Source of the DNA: Patescibacteria group bacterium
GTDB taxonomy: Bacteria; Patescibacteria; Dojkabacteria; J137
Assembly: GCA_963169855.1 (NCBI GenBank)
Contig: CAUJCN010000002.1
Location: 496,001-560,000, forward strand
Direction: 5' to 3'
Length of the DNA: 64,000 nt
Positions 1 through 7,311 of this stretch are shown here, one piece after another (position 1 is the first letter of the stretch; each line of letters starts with the position of its first letter). The notes below the pieces were generated by a model. It saw only the letters and a list, made by a program, of their open reading frames with translations. It did no database searches and had not been told where the DNA came from. Both the position numbers and the translations under genes were made by a program.

Positions 1-842
1 TCATACGGTTGCCATCTTCTTCCTAAGTAACGTGAATCAAGTTCAACATTTGGTTCATTGATTACTATAAAGTTCTGAACACCTGCAGGAATCAATTCTT
101 GTAAAACGATGTTTGCATATTTTAAAAACTTTGCTCGAATCGACCCAGTTGCCCATTCTGTTTGAGATCCTGTAACAATCTGTTGAATTGTTTTTACAAG
201 TTTCCCAGGAGTTACGGTTTCGTCTACCCACTGGATACCTTCGGGTAAATCGAAATGATGAAGAACAACAACAGGTTCTAATCCGTAACGAAGACACATT
301 TCCGCGTGACGTTTGTATCTTACTAATTCTTGCAAGTCCACACCCTCTGGTGTCATCACTTTTTCCCACACTATGCTGAATCTAAAAGCCTTCAATCCCA
401 TTTGCACAGCTACAATCAAATTTTTAGCGAACTCAAGATCTTCTTCCATCTTCATGGATTGGTCTAAGGAAAGCTCTGATTTTAATTGTTCTATTTCTTG
501 CTCGGAAAGATGTCTTCTTTCTGCAATTCCTTTAATAATTCTATCGAAATTTGATTCTTCATCTCCCACCTTAAATCCTCCTTGTGGATGTGTTCCCACA
601 TGAAGTTCTGCAATTCCAGCACCCAGAACAGTTGAGTCTGGAATGTATGAATTTAGAAAGTAGTCCTGAAATAATCTATCTGCTTCTCCTACAGATTGTG
701 CTGACGAAGTATATCCAAGAAATTTATTCTGAAGTTTTGCAGCGAGTCGAGGATTGGCAATACGATTTCCGTATTTAAGATTAAAGTGAAGTTTAAGTTC
801 ACGTTCGGATAAATTGGTCGCAACTACTTCAGAATTATTCAT
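1..842 (-). CDS. GH1-like beta-glycosidase, N-terminal part (cut by window edge)
   Basis: An open frame of 280 codons begins at the ATG at 842 and runs off the left edge. It looks like the first half of a glycoside hydrolase family 1 TIM barrel. The stretch FRFSIVWEKV matches the family's FRFSISWSR region. LEPVVVLHHFDLP matches the 'GieP.vTLyHwdlP' strand with its active-site His, and VINEPN carries the NEP motif whose Glu is the acid/base catalyst. The nucleophile Glu would lie beyond the window. GH1 enzymes hydrolyse beta-glucosides, beta-galactosides or phospho-glycosides; the substrate cannot be told here. No signal peptide is visible, so it is probably cytoplasmic. The start lies 2 bases past the stop of the preceding gene, so the two are probably co-transcribed. 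The catalytic motifs are seen; the specificity is unknown. Confidence 0.72.
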   Translation of the reverse strand, partial: MNNSEVVATNLSERELKLHFNLKYGNRIANPRLAAKLQNKFLGYTSSAQSVGEADRLFQDYFLNSYIPDSTVLGAGIAELHVGTHPQGGFKVGDEESNFDRIIKGIAERRHLSEQEIEQLKSELSLDQSMKMEEDLEFAKNLIVAVQMGLKAFRFSIVWEKVMTPEGVDLQELVRYKRHAEMCLRYGLEPVVVLHHFDLPEGIQWVDETVTPGKLVKTIQQIVTGSQTEWATGSIRAKFLKYANIVLQELIPAGVQNFIVINEPNVELDSRYLGRRWQPY

Positions 843-844
843 TA

Positions 845-1279
845 TTATTGTTCTACTTGAACTTGTGGAGTTTCTTTTCTTAGTAGTGGCTCAACTCCAA
901 TTACTCGACTTCTAACAGCTTTAACTAAAGCTCCTACAGACAGGAAGTTCTGTTGTTGAAATCTAATTCTGACTGAAGTGTCTGGATCTATGTTCTTCAC
1001 TCTTTGTAGTACTTCTTCTGTAAGTTTTGCTAAATTTGAGAAATCACACCCTGCGAATAAACCTCTTAATTCTCTTCTTAATCCTGCTATATCATCAGAA
1101 GCTACGAATTTTGGATCTTCAATTAAATCATCGATTGATCTACCTAAATTATCAGATAAACTGTATTCTTCTTGTTTTGGTAGACTATTTCTTCTTTGAG
1201 CTTCTTGATTAGCAGCTTCAGCAGCTCTGTGAGCATTTACAGCAGCTTGTGTTTCTGGAGAGGCAATATAAGGATACAT
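845..1279 (-). CDS. hypothetical protein, helical, 144 aa
   Basis: I do not recognise this protein. It has an Ala/Glu/Gln-rich N-terminus (residues 1-40, probably a coil or disordered) and then a helical domain with many charged residues. There is no signal peptide, membrane segment or metal motif. A possible -10 box (TATAAC on the minus strand, 1325-1330) lies about 45 bases upstream. The gene stops 2 bases before the GH1-like gene and probably forms a two-gene operon with it. It is accepted as real because of the tight spacing and natural composition. Confidence 0.6.
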   Translation of the reverse strand: MYPYIASPETQAAVNAHRAAEAANQEAQRRNSLPKQEEYSLSDNLGRSIDDLIEDPKFVASDDIAGLRRELRGLFAGCDFSNLAKLTEEVLQRVKNIDPDTSVRIRFQQQNFLSVGALVKAVRSRVIGVEPLLRKETPQVQVEQ

Positions 1280-1356
1280 GTTATTAGTTAATCATTTATT
1301 ACTGGCAACAAAAAATTGCTCTAAGTTATACCATTTTGAAAGAAAATTTGTAAACC

Positions 1357-1902
1357 TTATTTGAGTTTATTGTAGATTTCGAAGGATAGAGGAGGAACGT
1401 TCTCTGGTAGATTTTCCGAAGTGACTAATTCCCAAATCTGTTCACCATCTGAATCCTTCATATCTACAATGTCGAAACTTACATCCCCTTCGAAATCTTG
1501 GTAAATTCTAGTAACGTAGAATTGATCAATCAAGTTATGCCTCAGTGCTAAATTGTAAATTTCTGCACCTCCTATAAACCATGATTCTTCTCCCCATTTA
1601 TGTTTCATTTCTTCTAAAAGGTGTTTAAGCTGATCTATAGATGAAACTACGAATGTGTTTCTAAAACCTTTCTCTTGAACATAATTTTCTAACTTTTCGG
1701 GATTTCTTGTCATTACTATATTTGGTCTTCCCGGTAACTCTCTGCCCATTCCGAATAGAGTACTGCTTCCCATAATTACTGGATGCCCCATTGTTAAATC
1801 CCTAAACTTCTTCATGTCTGCATCAATTCTTGGCCAAGGGAGCTTTCCTTGATTTCCAATTACACCGTTTTGGGCAACAGCCATTATTGCATTGAACTTC
1901 AT
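1357..1902 (-). CDS. folA: dihydrofolate reductase
   Basis: Reduces dihydrofolate to tetrahydrofolate with NADPH in the cytoplasm. The 181 residues follow the family from the first strand: FNAIMAVAQNGVIGNQGKLPW contains the Met20-loop region and the LPW motif, followed by the substrate-binding acidic residue region (DADMKKFRDLT), the PVIMGSSTL strand and the ELPGRPNIVMTRN segment. The NADPH-binding GGAEIY motif comes near residue 112. The length is slightly above the usual 160-170. The ATG overlaps the stop of elp3 by 4 bases, so the two genes form an operon; no thymidylate synthase is next to it. All main motifs are present and I expect an active enzyme. Confidence 0.93.
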   Translation of the reverse strand: MKFNAIMAVAQNGVIGNQGKLPWPRIDADMKKFRDLTMGHPVIMGSSTLFGMGRELPGRPNIVMTRNPEKLENYVQEKGFRNTFVVSSIDQLKHLLEEMKHKWGEESWFIGGAEIYNLALRHNLIDQFYVTRIYQDFEGDVSFDIVDMKDSDGEQIWELVTSENLPENVPPLSFEIYNKLK

Positions 1903-3683
1903 ACCTGTGCGATTTGATAAATTTGATTTAGCTCGAATCCTCTTTTTGCATAGTATTCTCGAGTCCCGATACTAGAGATTACCGCAAGCTTTGAGAAACC
2001 TTTTTCTTTCGACATTTCTTTTGCTTTCTCAATCAACTTTGTTCCTAAGCCTAAGTGTTGAGCTTTACCTTCTGACTCTTTCCCAAGTTCGAGGCTTGGT
2101 CCATAAACATGGACTTCTCTGATAATTGCAGAGCCATTTAGTTCCTCTACAACTTCGTTTTGATGATTTTTTGGAATTGATAATCTAAGGAATCCAGCGA
2201 TTTCTTTTTTAAGAGTTACGTATTGAAGAAAGTACTCTGTAGCTACAGTTGTATCGTATTCAACAATATCTAGGCTTAAATCTTCCAAACCTACCTTTTT
2301 CCCTTTGATTTCTCTCGCTCGAATATTTTCGTTTTTTCTTCCTTCTTTTTTAAGTTTGAATTCTACAGCTTCTCTTAGATTTGTCGTCTTGTTTCCACCT
2401 TCAATTTCTGTAGATGGAATATCTCTAATAATTCTTGTAAGTCTACAATACTCAGGAGTGTACTCAATTAAGTTTGAAAGTAAGTCGATCAATTCTTCAG
2501 TCGTATAAGGAGTATAGAAGCCATCTAGAAAATGTTTATACAATTCAGTGTTCTTGATAACTGATGTTGGGTAAATTTTTAGTTCATCTGGTTTGAAGTC
2601 TGTAGAATCAAAAAGTTCTTTGTAAACTTCCAAATCAATTTCTGGAGTTGATTTGTATAAATTTGGCATCATATGACCGTGAATTTTAAATCCAGCAGAG
2701 CGGAGTAACTTGAAAGCTTCGACTACATCGGACTTTAATTCACCTCTTTTGTTTGCAATGCTTACTTCATCATTTAAAGTTTGAATTCCAATTTGAACTT
2801 TTGTTGCTCCAAGTTTTCGCATTCTTACCACCTCTTCTTTGTTGATGACTTCAGGACGAGTTTCCAAAACTAAACCTACGCATCTAGTTTTGCCTGCTGA
2901 GTTAATATCATGTTGCTGATATAAAGATTCCCAAGTAACATCTTCTTCTCTTACAATATTTTTCCCAAACAATTCTTTATATTCTGGAGTTACTATTAAC
3001 TGGTTGTAAGGCAAATCTCCTTTGAGTGCACGAATCTGTGAATTAATATCTTTTTGAAGTTCAATTTTGATTGGATTATCGATTGGTTTATCATCTTCGT
3101 TTGGGGTGTAGTTGTTTATTCCAAAATCGTTCATGGCTCTGAAACATTCGTGGATGAACCATATTTTGTATTTTTCTGTGTAGAAAGACCAAGTTCCTCC
3201 TAAAATCAAAAGCTCAATTTTTTCTGTTGGGTGTCCTGTATTTCGATAAGCCATCAATCTGTTATAAACTTGCAGATATGGACTAAATCGGTTGTACATT
3301 GCTCTTTGTGCTCCTGGTTCCGAAGCAATGTAGCTTTTTGGCATAGTAACATCGTTTGGGCAGAAAATACATCTTCCTGGGCAAGCAAAAGGTTTGGTTA
3401 ATACTGTAACTGTAGTTACGCCAGAAATAGTTCTGGTTGGCTTCATTCTAATCTGGTGAATGATTTCCGCTGCCGAATCTTTATCGATTTCGTCGTTTAA
3501 AGCTAAGTATTCAAAACCTCTAACAACGTTGTCTTTACTAAAAACTCCTTTCCCATCGCGCGGGAATTTTCTTAAGATCTTTTCGAACTTTTCGTCATCG
3601 ATATCTTCTGTTTGTAGAAGAGCGTTAAAAATATTCAAAAGCTCTGGCTTATAATTTTCAGGACTGAATTGGTACATCTGCAT
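1899..3683 (-). CDS. elp3: Elp3-type radical SAM/GNAT tRNA U34 carboxymethylation enzyme
   Basis: Elp3 makes 5-carboxymethyl groups on wobble uridine 34 of tRNA, using a radical SAM domain and an acetyl-CoA-binding GNAT domain. The cluster motif CPGRCIFCPND gives Cys101, Cys105 and Cys108 in the CxxxCxxC spacing typical of Elp3. It is followed by LGGTWSFY, CVGLVLETRPE and KVQIGIQTLND. The C-terminal GNAT part (about 450-594) contains the acetyl-CoA loop LGLGTKLIEKA and ends YYAKRGFELN. The chosen ATG at 3683 gives 594 aa and lies 7 bases after a TATAAT box; a further upstream ATG would lie before that promoter. It is the first gene of an operon with folA. Elp3 is standard in eukaryotes and archaea but patchy in bacteria. 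Confidence 0.92.
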   Translation of the reverse strand: MQMYQFSPENYKPELLNIFNALLQTEDIDDEKFEKILRKFPRDGKGVFSKDNVVRGFEYLALNDEIDKDSAAEIIHQIRMKPTRTISGVTTVTVLTKPFACPGRCIFCPNDVTMPKSYIASEPGAQRAMYNRFSPYLQVYNRLMAYRNTGHPTEKIELLILGGTWSFYTEKYKIWFIHECFRAMNDFGINNYTPNEDDKPIDNPIKIELQKDINSQIRALKGDLPYNQLIVTPEYKELFGKNIVREEDVTWESLYQQHDINSAGKTRCVGLVLETRPEVINKEEVVRMRKLGATKVQIGIQTLNDEVSIANKRGELKSDVVEAFKLLRSAGFKIHGHMMPNLYKSTPEIDLEVYKELFDSTDFKPDELKIYPTSVIKNTELYKHFLDGFYTPYTTEELIDLLSNLIEYTPEYCRLTRIIRDIPSTEIEGGNKTTNLREAVEFKLKKEGRKNENIRAREIKGKKVGLEDLSLDIVEYDTTVATEYFLQYVTLKKEIAGFLRLSIPKNHQNEVVEELNGSAIIREVHVYGPSLELGKESEGKAQHLGLGTKLIEKAKEMSKEKGFSKLAVISSIGTREYYAKRGFELNQIYQIAQV

Positions 3684-3690
3684 GGGGGTA

Positions 3691-3696
3691 ATTATA
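3691..3696 (-). promoter_or_regulatory. -10 box placing elp3 start; probably leaderless
   Basis: TATAAT on the minus strand is followed by 7 bases and the ATG at 3683. Transcription would start at or within a base or two of the start codon. No Shine-Dalgarno sequence fits between them. Confidence 0.7.
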
Positions 3697-3749
3697 TAGC
3701 AGGAAGGACAAATATTGAATTGTAAAATCAAATTTCCAATCTCAAATAT

Positions 3750-4109
3750 CTAAAGATGCTTCCATGTAGTTAGGTTGTACTTCTTCAACATGGCTCCGAA
3801 TATCCTTGTTAGCTGTTTAGACTCATCCAATAGTTGGTCAATAATCTCTGATTCTTCCGCGGAGTTTTTAATAATAGTTAACCACAAAGTGGATTCTTTG
3901 GACTCCTTCCTACAAATTTGAATCCTATATACAAAATCATTTTTACTTATACTTTCGTTTGCTTCGATGAAGTTAGCAGCTACTGAACCCGAACTTCTAA
4001 TTAGTTGTTTAATATCATCGGCATTTGAAATATAGATTTTTAGAGATTTAATAAAAATTCTTATATTTATTGCAAAGGTTGTAGTTCTTTCTATGAGATC
4101 ATAGTTCAT
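3750..4109 (-). CDS. four-helix-bundle protein of the S23 / 23S intervening-sequence family
   Basis: A helical protein of 119 aa that resembles the small four-helix-bundle proteins named after ORFs in intervening sequences of spirochaete 23S rRNA. Recognisable features are RTTTFAINIRIFIKSL at the N-terminus, the central SSGSVAANFIEANES turn and YRIQICRKESKESTLWL. These proteins are widespread, free-standing and of unknown function, possibly nucleic-acid binding. The start at 4109 is chosen over a more upstream ATG because a TATTAT box ends 6 bases before it and the family begins near this residue. No rRNA is nearby, so this is not an intervening-sequence copy. It is divergent from the Trm9-like gene at 4213. 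Confidence 0.8.
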   Translation of the reverse strand: MNYDLIERTTTFAINIRIFIKSLKIYISNADDIKQLIRSSGSVAANFIEANESISKNDFVYRIQICRKESKESTLWLTIIKNSAEESEIIDQLLDESKQLTRIFGAMLKKYNLTTWKHL

Positions 4110-4115
4110 TCCAGT

Positions 4116-4121
4116 ATAATA
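4116..4121 (-). promoter_or_regulatory. -10 box of the four-helix-bundle gene
   Basis: TATTAT on the minus strand ends 6 bases before the ATG at 4109, which points to a leaderless mRNA. It lies about 80 bases from, and divergent to, the promoter of the Trm9-like gene. Confidence 0.6.
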
Positions 4122-4200
4122 ACCTCTAGTAGAACACTGCGCTTTGTAATACAGCACAAGAGTTGGAAATTATTTTTGATATTGGACATTCGATATTTGA

Positions 4201-4206
4201 TATTAT
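4201..4206 (+). promoter_or_regulatory. -10 box of the Trm9-like gene
   Basis: TATTAT, then CTTTAT, then the ATG at 4213. The 6-base spacing implies a leaderless mRNA. Confidence 0.6.
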
Positions 4207-4212
4207 CTTTAT

Positions 4213-4878
4213 ATGAAACTTTACGATGAACTAGCAACCGACTTCTCAAATTCTAGAGCTTACCCATGGAAAGGTTGGGGAAAAGTAAAAGAATATGTAG
4301 AGTCAAACTTTACAGAATCTGTGTCCGTTTTGGATTTGGGTTGTGGTAATGGCAGATTTCTTCAGTTTTTAATCGATCAGAAAATCAATTTCGCTGATTT
4401 TGTTGGCATAGATAGTTCAGACGAATTATTAAAAATTGCAAAAGAAAGATATTCAGACAATGCCGAATTCATTTTCGCGGATTTAGAAACTGACTGGGAA
4501 ACAAAGATAATAGAAGAGATACAGGATCCAGTCCGATATGATGTGATAGTTCTTTTTGGAGTAATGCATCACATATCTTCTTTCGAAAAGAGAGTAGAGA
4601 TTTTAAGAAAAGCTAGGTCGAAATTAAAGGAAAACGGGGTGATAATGGTAACTTACTGGCAATTTGGAAGTTATCCAAGATTTACAGATAAAGCAGAAAA
4701 TCTTGGCAATAACGACTACATGCTTTCATTTAATGGGGAGAGTGGAGCAAGATTTTGTCATTTTACAGATGAACGCGAGGCAGAAAAGATTGAAGAGGAT
4801 TCTAACTGTGAATTAATTTCTTCGTACTATTCTGATGGAGGAGATGAGAAATTGAACTTATACAGATTCTACAAATGA
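4213..4878 (+). CDS. Trm9/ALKBH8-like class I SAM methyltransferase
   Basis: A 221-residue SAM-dependent methyltransferase. Motif I is VLDLGCGNGRFL (about 49-60), the second acidic strand is FVGIDSSDELL, and a VMHHISSFEKRVEIL block follows. From memory, order and wording resemble yeast Trm9 closely: YDELATDFSNSRAYPW at the N-terminus against YNEIAPHFSQTRYKPW, GCGNGRFL against GCGNGKYL, MHHISSFEKRVEIL against VHHWSTRERRVEVI, and ARFCHFTDEREAEKI against YRYYHLYREGELEED near the C-terminus. Trm9 methylates cm5U34 of tRNA to mcm5U34. This makes it a functional partner for the Elp3 encoded 500 bases away. Its 3' end overlaps the next gene by 4 bases. The methyltransferase fold is certain; the tRNA role is inferred. 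Confidence 0.78.
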   Translation: MKLYDELATDFSNSRAYPWKGWGKVKEYVESNFTESVSVLDLGCGNGRFLQFLIDQKINFADFVGIDSSDELLKIAKERYSDNAEFIFADLETDWETKIIEEIQDPVRYDVIVLFGVMHHISSFEKRVEILRKARSKLKENGVIMVTYWQFGSYPRFTDKAENLGNNDYMLSFNGESGARFCHFTDEREAEKIEEDSNCELISSYYSDGGDEKLNLYRFYK

Positions 4879-5465
4879 ACCGACAACCGATTTTCATAAA
4901 AAGAAAAATCAATGTAATTCGCTGGGACGAATTGTTATTCTCATTGTTTATTAACGTACTTATTTCGCTAGTGATTTTGGTTGGGTTAGCAGTGTACTCA
5001 GTATTCACAGGCAGAACAAACAAAGAGTTCACTCAAGTTCCAGGAGAAATTGATACTGCATTATTAATTTTTAAAACTTCTGATTTACAGAATAGCCAAG
5101 GTGGTTGGAGGGAGATTGTAAACACTTTTACCGATCTTTATGCAGCAAGCAGCTTAACCAAAGCCAACACTATAATTATCCAAGACAATAGTTTTCTAAC
5201 TGTAGGGGACGAATTTAAACCTTTACTGAAGGACTATACTACAGAAGATTTTGGAGTAGTAGATTCGGTGGAAGAAGTTTGCGAAAGAACAATCGAAATT
5301 AGAAAAACAATTCTTATCAGTTCTAATGATATTGGACCTCGAGTAGCTTTTATGTGTAACTCTGAATCTAATTATTTTGCAGTTTTAAAATCGAACATCG
5401 ATATTAGACCAAGAATCGTAAATGTAATCACAGACATTTTTAAAAAGATTTTCAAATTGAATTAA
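4875..5465 (+). CDS. hypothetical single-pass membrane protein
   Basis: I do not recognise this 196-residue protein. It has a basic N-terminus (RQPIFIKRKINVIRW) and one strong membrane segment at about 22-46 (LFSLFINVLISLVILVGLAV). About 150 residues follow, predicted outside the membrane and without recognisable motifs. Two cysteines (in EEVCERT and FMCNSES) could form a disulfide. The ATGA overlap with the methyltransferase gene shows translational coupling. Its function cannot be assigned. Confidence 0.7.
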   Translation: MNRQPIFIKRKINVIRWDELLFSLFINVLISLVILVGLAVYSVFTGRTNKEFTQVPGEIDTALLIFKTSDLQNSQGGWREIVNTFTDLYAASSLTKANTIIIQDNSFLTVGDEFKPLLKDYTTEDFGVVDSVEEVCERTIEIRKTILISSNDIGPRVAFMCNSESNYFAVLKSNIDIRPRIVNVITDIFKKIFKLN

Positions 5466-5502
5466 CGAATTCTGATAGAATCTACTTAGATTAAGTTTAA
5501 TC

Positions 5503-6432
5503 ATGTTTAACAAAGCAACAAATATAATAAGTCTATTGTTAGTATTCGTATTTATTGCGTTGTTGATTATTACCCTTTCCAACACAACAAAAACTAACGA
5601 CGAATCCAACCCAATTTCGTTTTCTGTAGAAGATTCAGTTTCAACTTCTTTTGTTTTGAAAAATGAAAAACCACTTTACGTTTTTATCAAAAATAAAAAT
5701 ATCTATATAAATTACGATGATGAAAGTTTGATGCCAGTAAAACTAGAAGATAAAGAGTGGAGTAGAGTTTCGCTTTCTCCAGACAAAAGCAATTTAGTCT
5801 TTTTAGGAAAAGAAACTGGAACAGTAAACGATATGTATCTTTACAATATTGAATCTAAACAATTCAACAAAATTACATTCTTTGAAAACGAACCTTCTGG
5901 AATCACATCATTCTTTTGGTTGAATGACAATTTAATAGCTTTTCACCAAGATCAGTGGCTTCATACTGTTAACGTAGACTCGAGAGAAATAATCAAAGTA
6001 CAGTCAGGAGTTAGAGATTTAGTTGGAATTACTGAAGAAAGAATTTTCATGAACAACACTTCAAACAAAGCCGCAGTTTATGATTTTGCGGGGAACGATT
6101 TTACAGATAATTTCTTCAGTTCCGAAATAAAATCTGTTACTCAAACAGAAGAAGGCTTATTTGTAATTCTTTCTGATGGAACTTTCAAAATTGAAAATAA
6201 TTCAGCAAATAAACTTTTCAACAGATCAACAGGACAGATGTGTGGGGAAAAAATTATTGATACAAATGGAGTTTTCGAAATATTAACTAACGAGAAAGTT
6301 AATACTCCTAACTACTCTTCCGCTCTCTGTGTGGCTAACGAAGTTTATTATAACCAAGATTCCAAGTGGTATACTTTGGAAAATGAGGAAATTGATAGTC
6401 TAGAAAATTCAGTGTTCTTCGATAAATTTTAA
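5503..6432 (+). CDS. membrane-anchored beta-propeller-like protein
   Basis: A protein of 309 aa with an N-terminal anchor (about 5-26, IISLLLVFVFIALLIITLS). The exported part has repeated beta-rich blocks such as WSRVSLSPDKSNLVFLGKE and MYLYNIESKQFNKITF, as in TolB/WD40-type propellers with 'SPDG'-like turns. No catalytic residues are evident. A protein of similar design is encoded at 27968. A TAGAAT hexamer about 23 bases upstream (near 5475) may be its promoter. The role is unknown; such proteins often act as binding scaffolds or sensors at the envelope. Confidence 0.68.
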   Translation: MFNKATNIISLLLVFVFIALLIITLSNTTKTNDESNPISFSVEDSVSTSFVLKNEKPLYVFIKNKNIYINYDDESLMPVKLEDKEWSRVSLSPDKSNLVFLGKETGTVNDMYLYNIESKQFNKITFFENEPSGITSFFWLNDNLIAFHQDQWLHTVNVDSREIIKVQSGVRDLVGITEERIFMNNTSNKAAVYDFAGNDFTDNFFSSEIKSVTQTEEGLFVILSDGTFKIENNSANKLFNRSTGQMCGEKIIDTNGVFEILTNEKVNTPNYSSALCVANEVYYNQDSKWYTLENEEIDSLENSVFFDKF

Positions 6433-6449
6433 TTTTTTGAAATAATAAT

Positions 6450-6797
6450 ATGCTTCCATCAGAAGACGAATTAATTGCAAATGCTGAGAAACTACTTTCA
6501 GAAGAAGGAAAGCTGAAATCAGGAGAGCAGAGTACCGAAGAAGCATTTAGAGAATTCATTCTTCCAGCCTTAAAAAGTTCTAAAGACACATTGCACACTA
6601 TTTATTACAAAGGGTTTGTAAAAGATAGACCGAGTTTTTTTGGAAAATTGAAAAGAATGATTCAAATGAAAATAGTAAATTCTGTGATTGCGACAATCGA
6701 AAAGCAGAGTCAGAAACAACAAAAATTCAACGAACTAACCTATAGAAGTATCGAAATTCTTGTAGAAGAGATCGAGAATTTAAAAAAGAGTAAATGA
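6450..6797 (+). CDS. hypothetical helical protein, 115 aa
   Basis: A charged, mostly helical protein without a membrane segment. The N-terminus (DELIANAEKLLSEEGKL) and C-terminus (TIEKQSQKQQKFNELTYRS onwards) look like coiled coil. I do not recognise the family. It follows the propeller gene by 17 bases and overlaps the next gene by 4 bases, so it belongs to the same operon. Confidence 0.6.
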   Translation: MLPSEDELIANAEKLLSEEGKLKSGEQSTEEAFREFILPALKSSKDTLHTIYYKGFVKDRPSFFGKLKRMIQMKIVNSVIATIEKQSQKQQKFNELTYRSIEILVEEIENLKKSK

Positions 6798-7261
6798 TTT
6801 TCGAAGAATCAGAGTGGCCAAAACTTGATATTGCAATGTTGAATGACTGGCGATTAAGTGTGGCAAGTAATCAACATGTTTTAGGTTGGCTAATTATTTT
6901 TCCTCCACTGGATGAAGAAACTTCTATTGTTCACTTGAGCGATGAGCAAATCCTCGAGTTCAAACAAATTGGACTTATTGCAGAAGAACTTTTGAAAAAA
7001 ACTTTCAACTCAGAATGGTTTAACTACTTACAGGAAGGAAATGGTGTAAGAAGATTACATATTCATTTAGAACCAAGATATTCTTCTACAAGAGAATTTG
7101 CAGGAAGAACTTTTACCGACGAGGGATGGGGAAGAAAAGTAAAATTTTTGAAAGAAGATTTACCTTCAAAAGAAGTTGTTCTGGAAATTGTAAAAGTTTT
7201 GAGAAAGAATCTCTTAGAAATGAATATCGAGAAATTTAAAGTTGAAATTGCTACCACATAA
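6794..7261 (+). CDS. HIT-like protein with an altered histidine triad
   Basis: A 155-residue protein that resembles the HIT fold: an early beta segment VLGWLIIFP, a helix with LSDEQILEFKQIGLIAEELL, then EWFNYLQEGNGVRRLHIHLEPRY. HIT hydrolases carry H-x-H-x-H-x-x, with the middle His as nucleophile. Here the first His is Arg (RLHIHLE) while the other two remain, and EPRY replaces the usual IPRY. A nucleotide hydrolase or transferase role is therefore possible but not certain. It is translationally coupled to the preceding gene, and a palindromic element follows 4 bases after the stop. The family call is inference from motif shape. Confidence 0.55.
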   Translation: MIFEESEWPKLDIAMLNDWRLSVASNQHVLGWLIIFPPLDEETSIVHLSDEQILEFKQIGLIAEELLKKTFNSEWFNYLQEGNGVRRLHIHLEPRYSSTREFAGRTFTDEGWGRKVKFLKEDLPSKEVVLEIVKVLRKNLLEMNIEKFKVEIATT

Positions 7262-7264
7262 TCT

Positions 7265-7301
7265 CCGCATGTCATATTGAGCTTGTCGAAATATAATGCG
7301 G
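7265..7301. repeat. REP-like palindrome, copy 1 (between convergent genes)
   Basis: Arms CCGCAT and ATGCGG enclose a core TCATATTGAGCTTGTCGAAA. The core is shared with the element inside valS (25590-25616) and, more loosely, with the hairpin after pyk (21661-21711). It separates two convergent genes and could act as a bidirectional terminator, though there is no long T tract. Confidence 0.7.
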
Positions 7302-7311
7302 ATCCTGTTAA

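Noticed and set aside
3750..4109. A 23S rRNA intervening-sequence insertion.
   Set aside because: The protein family is named for this, but no rRNA sequence is next to the gene.
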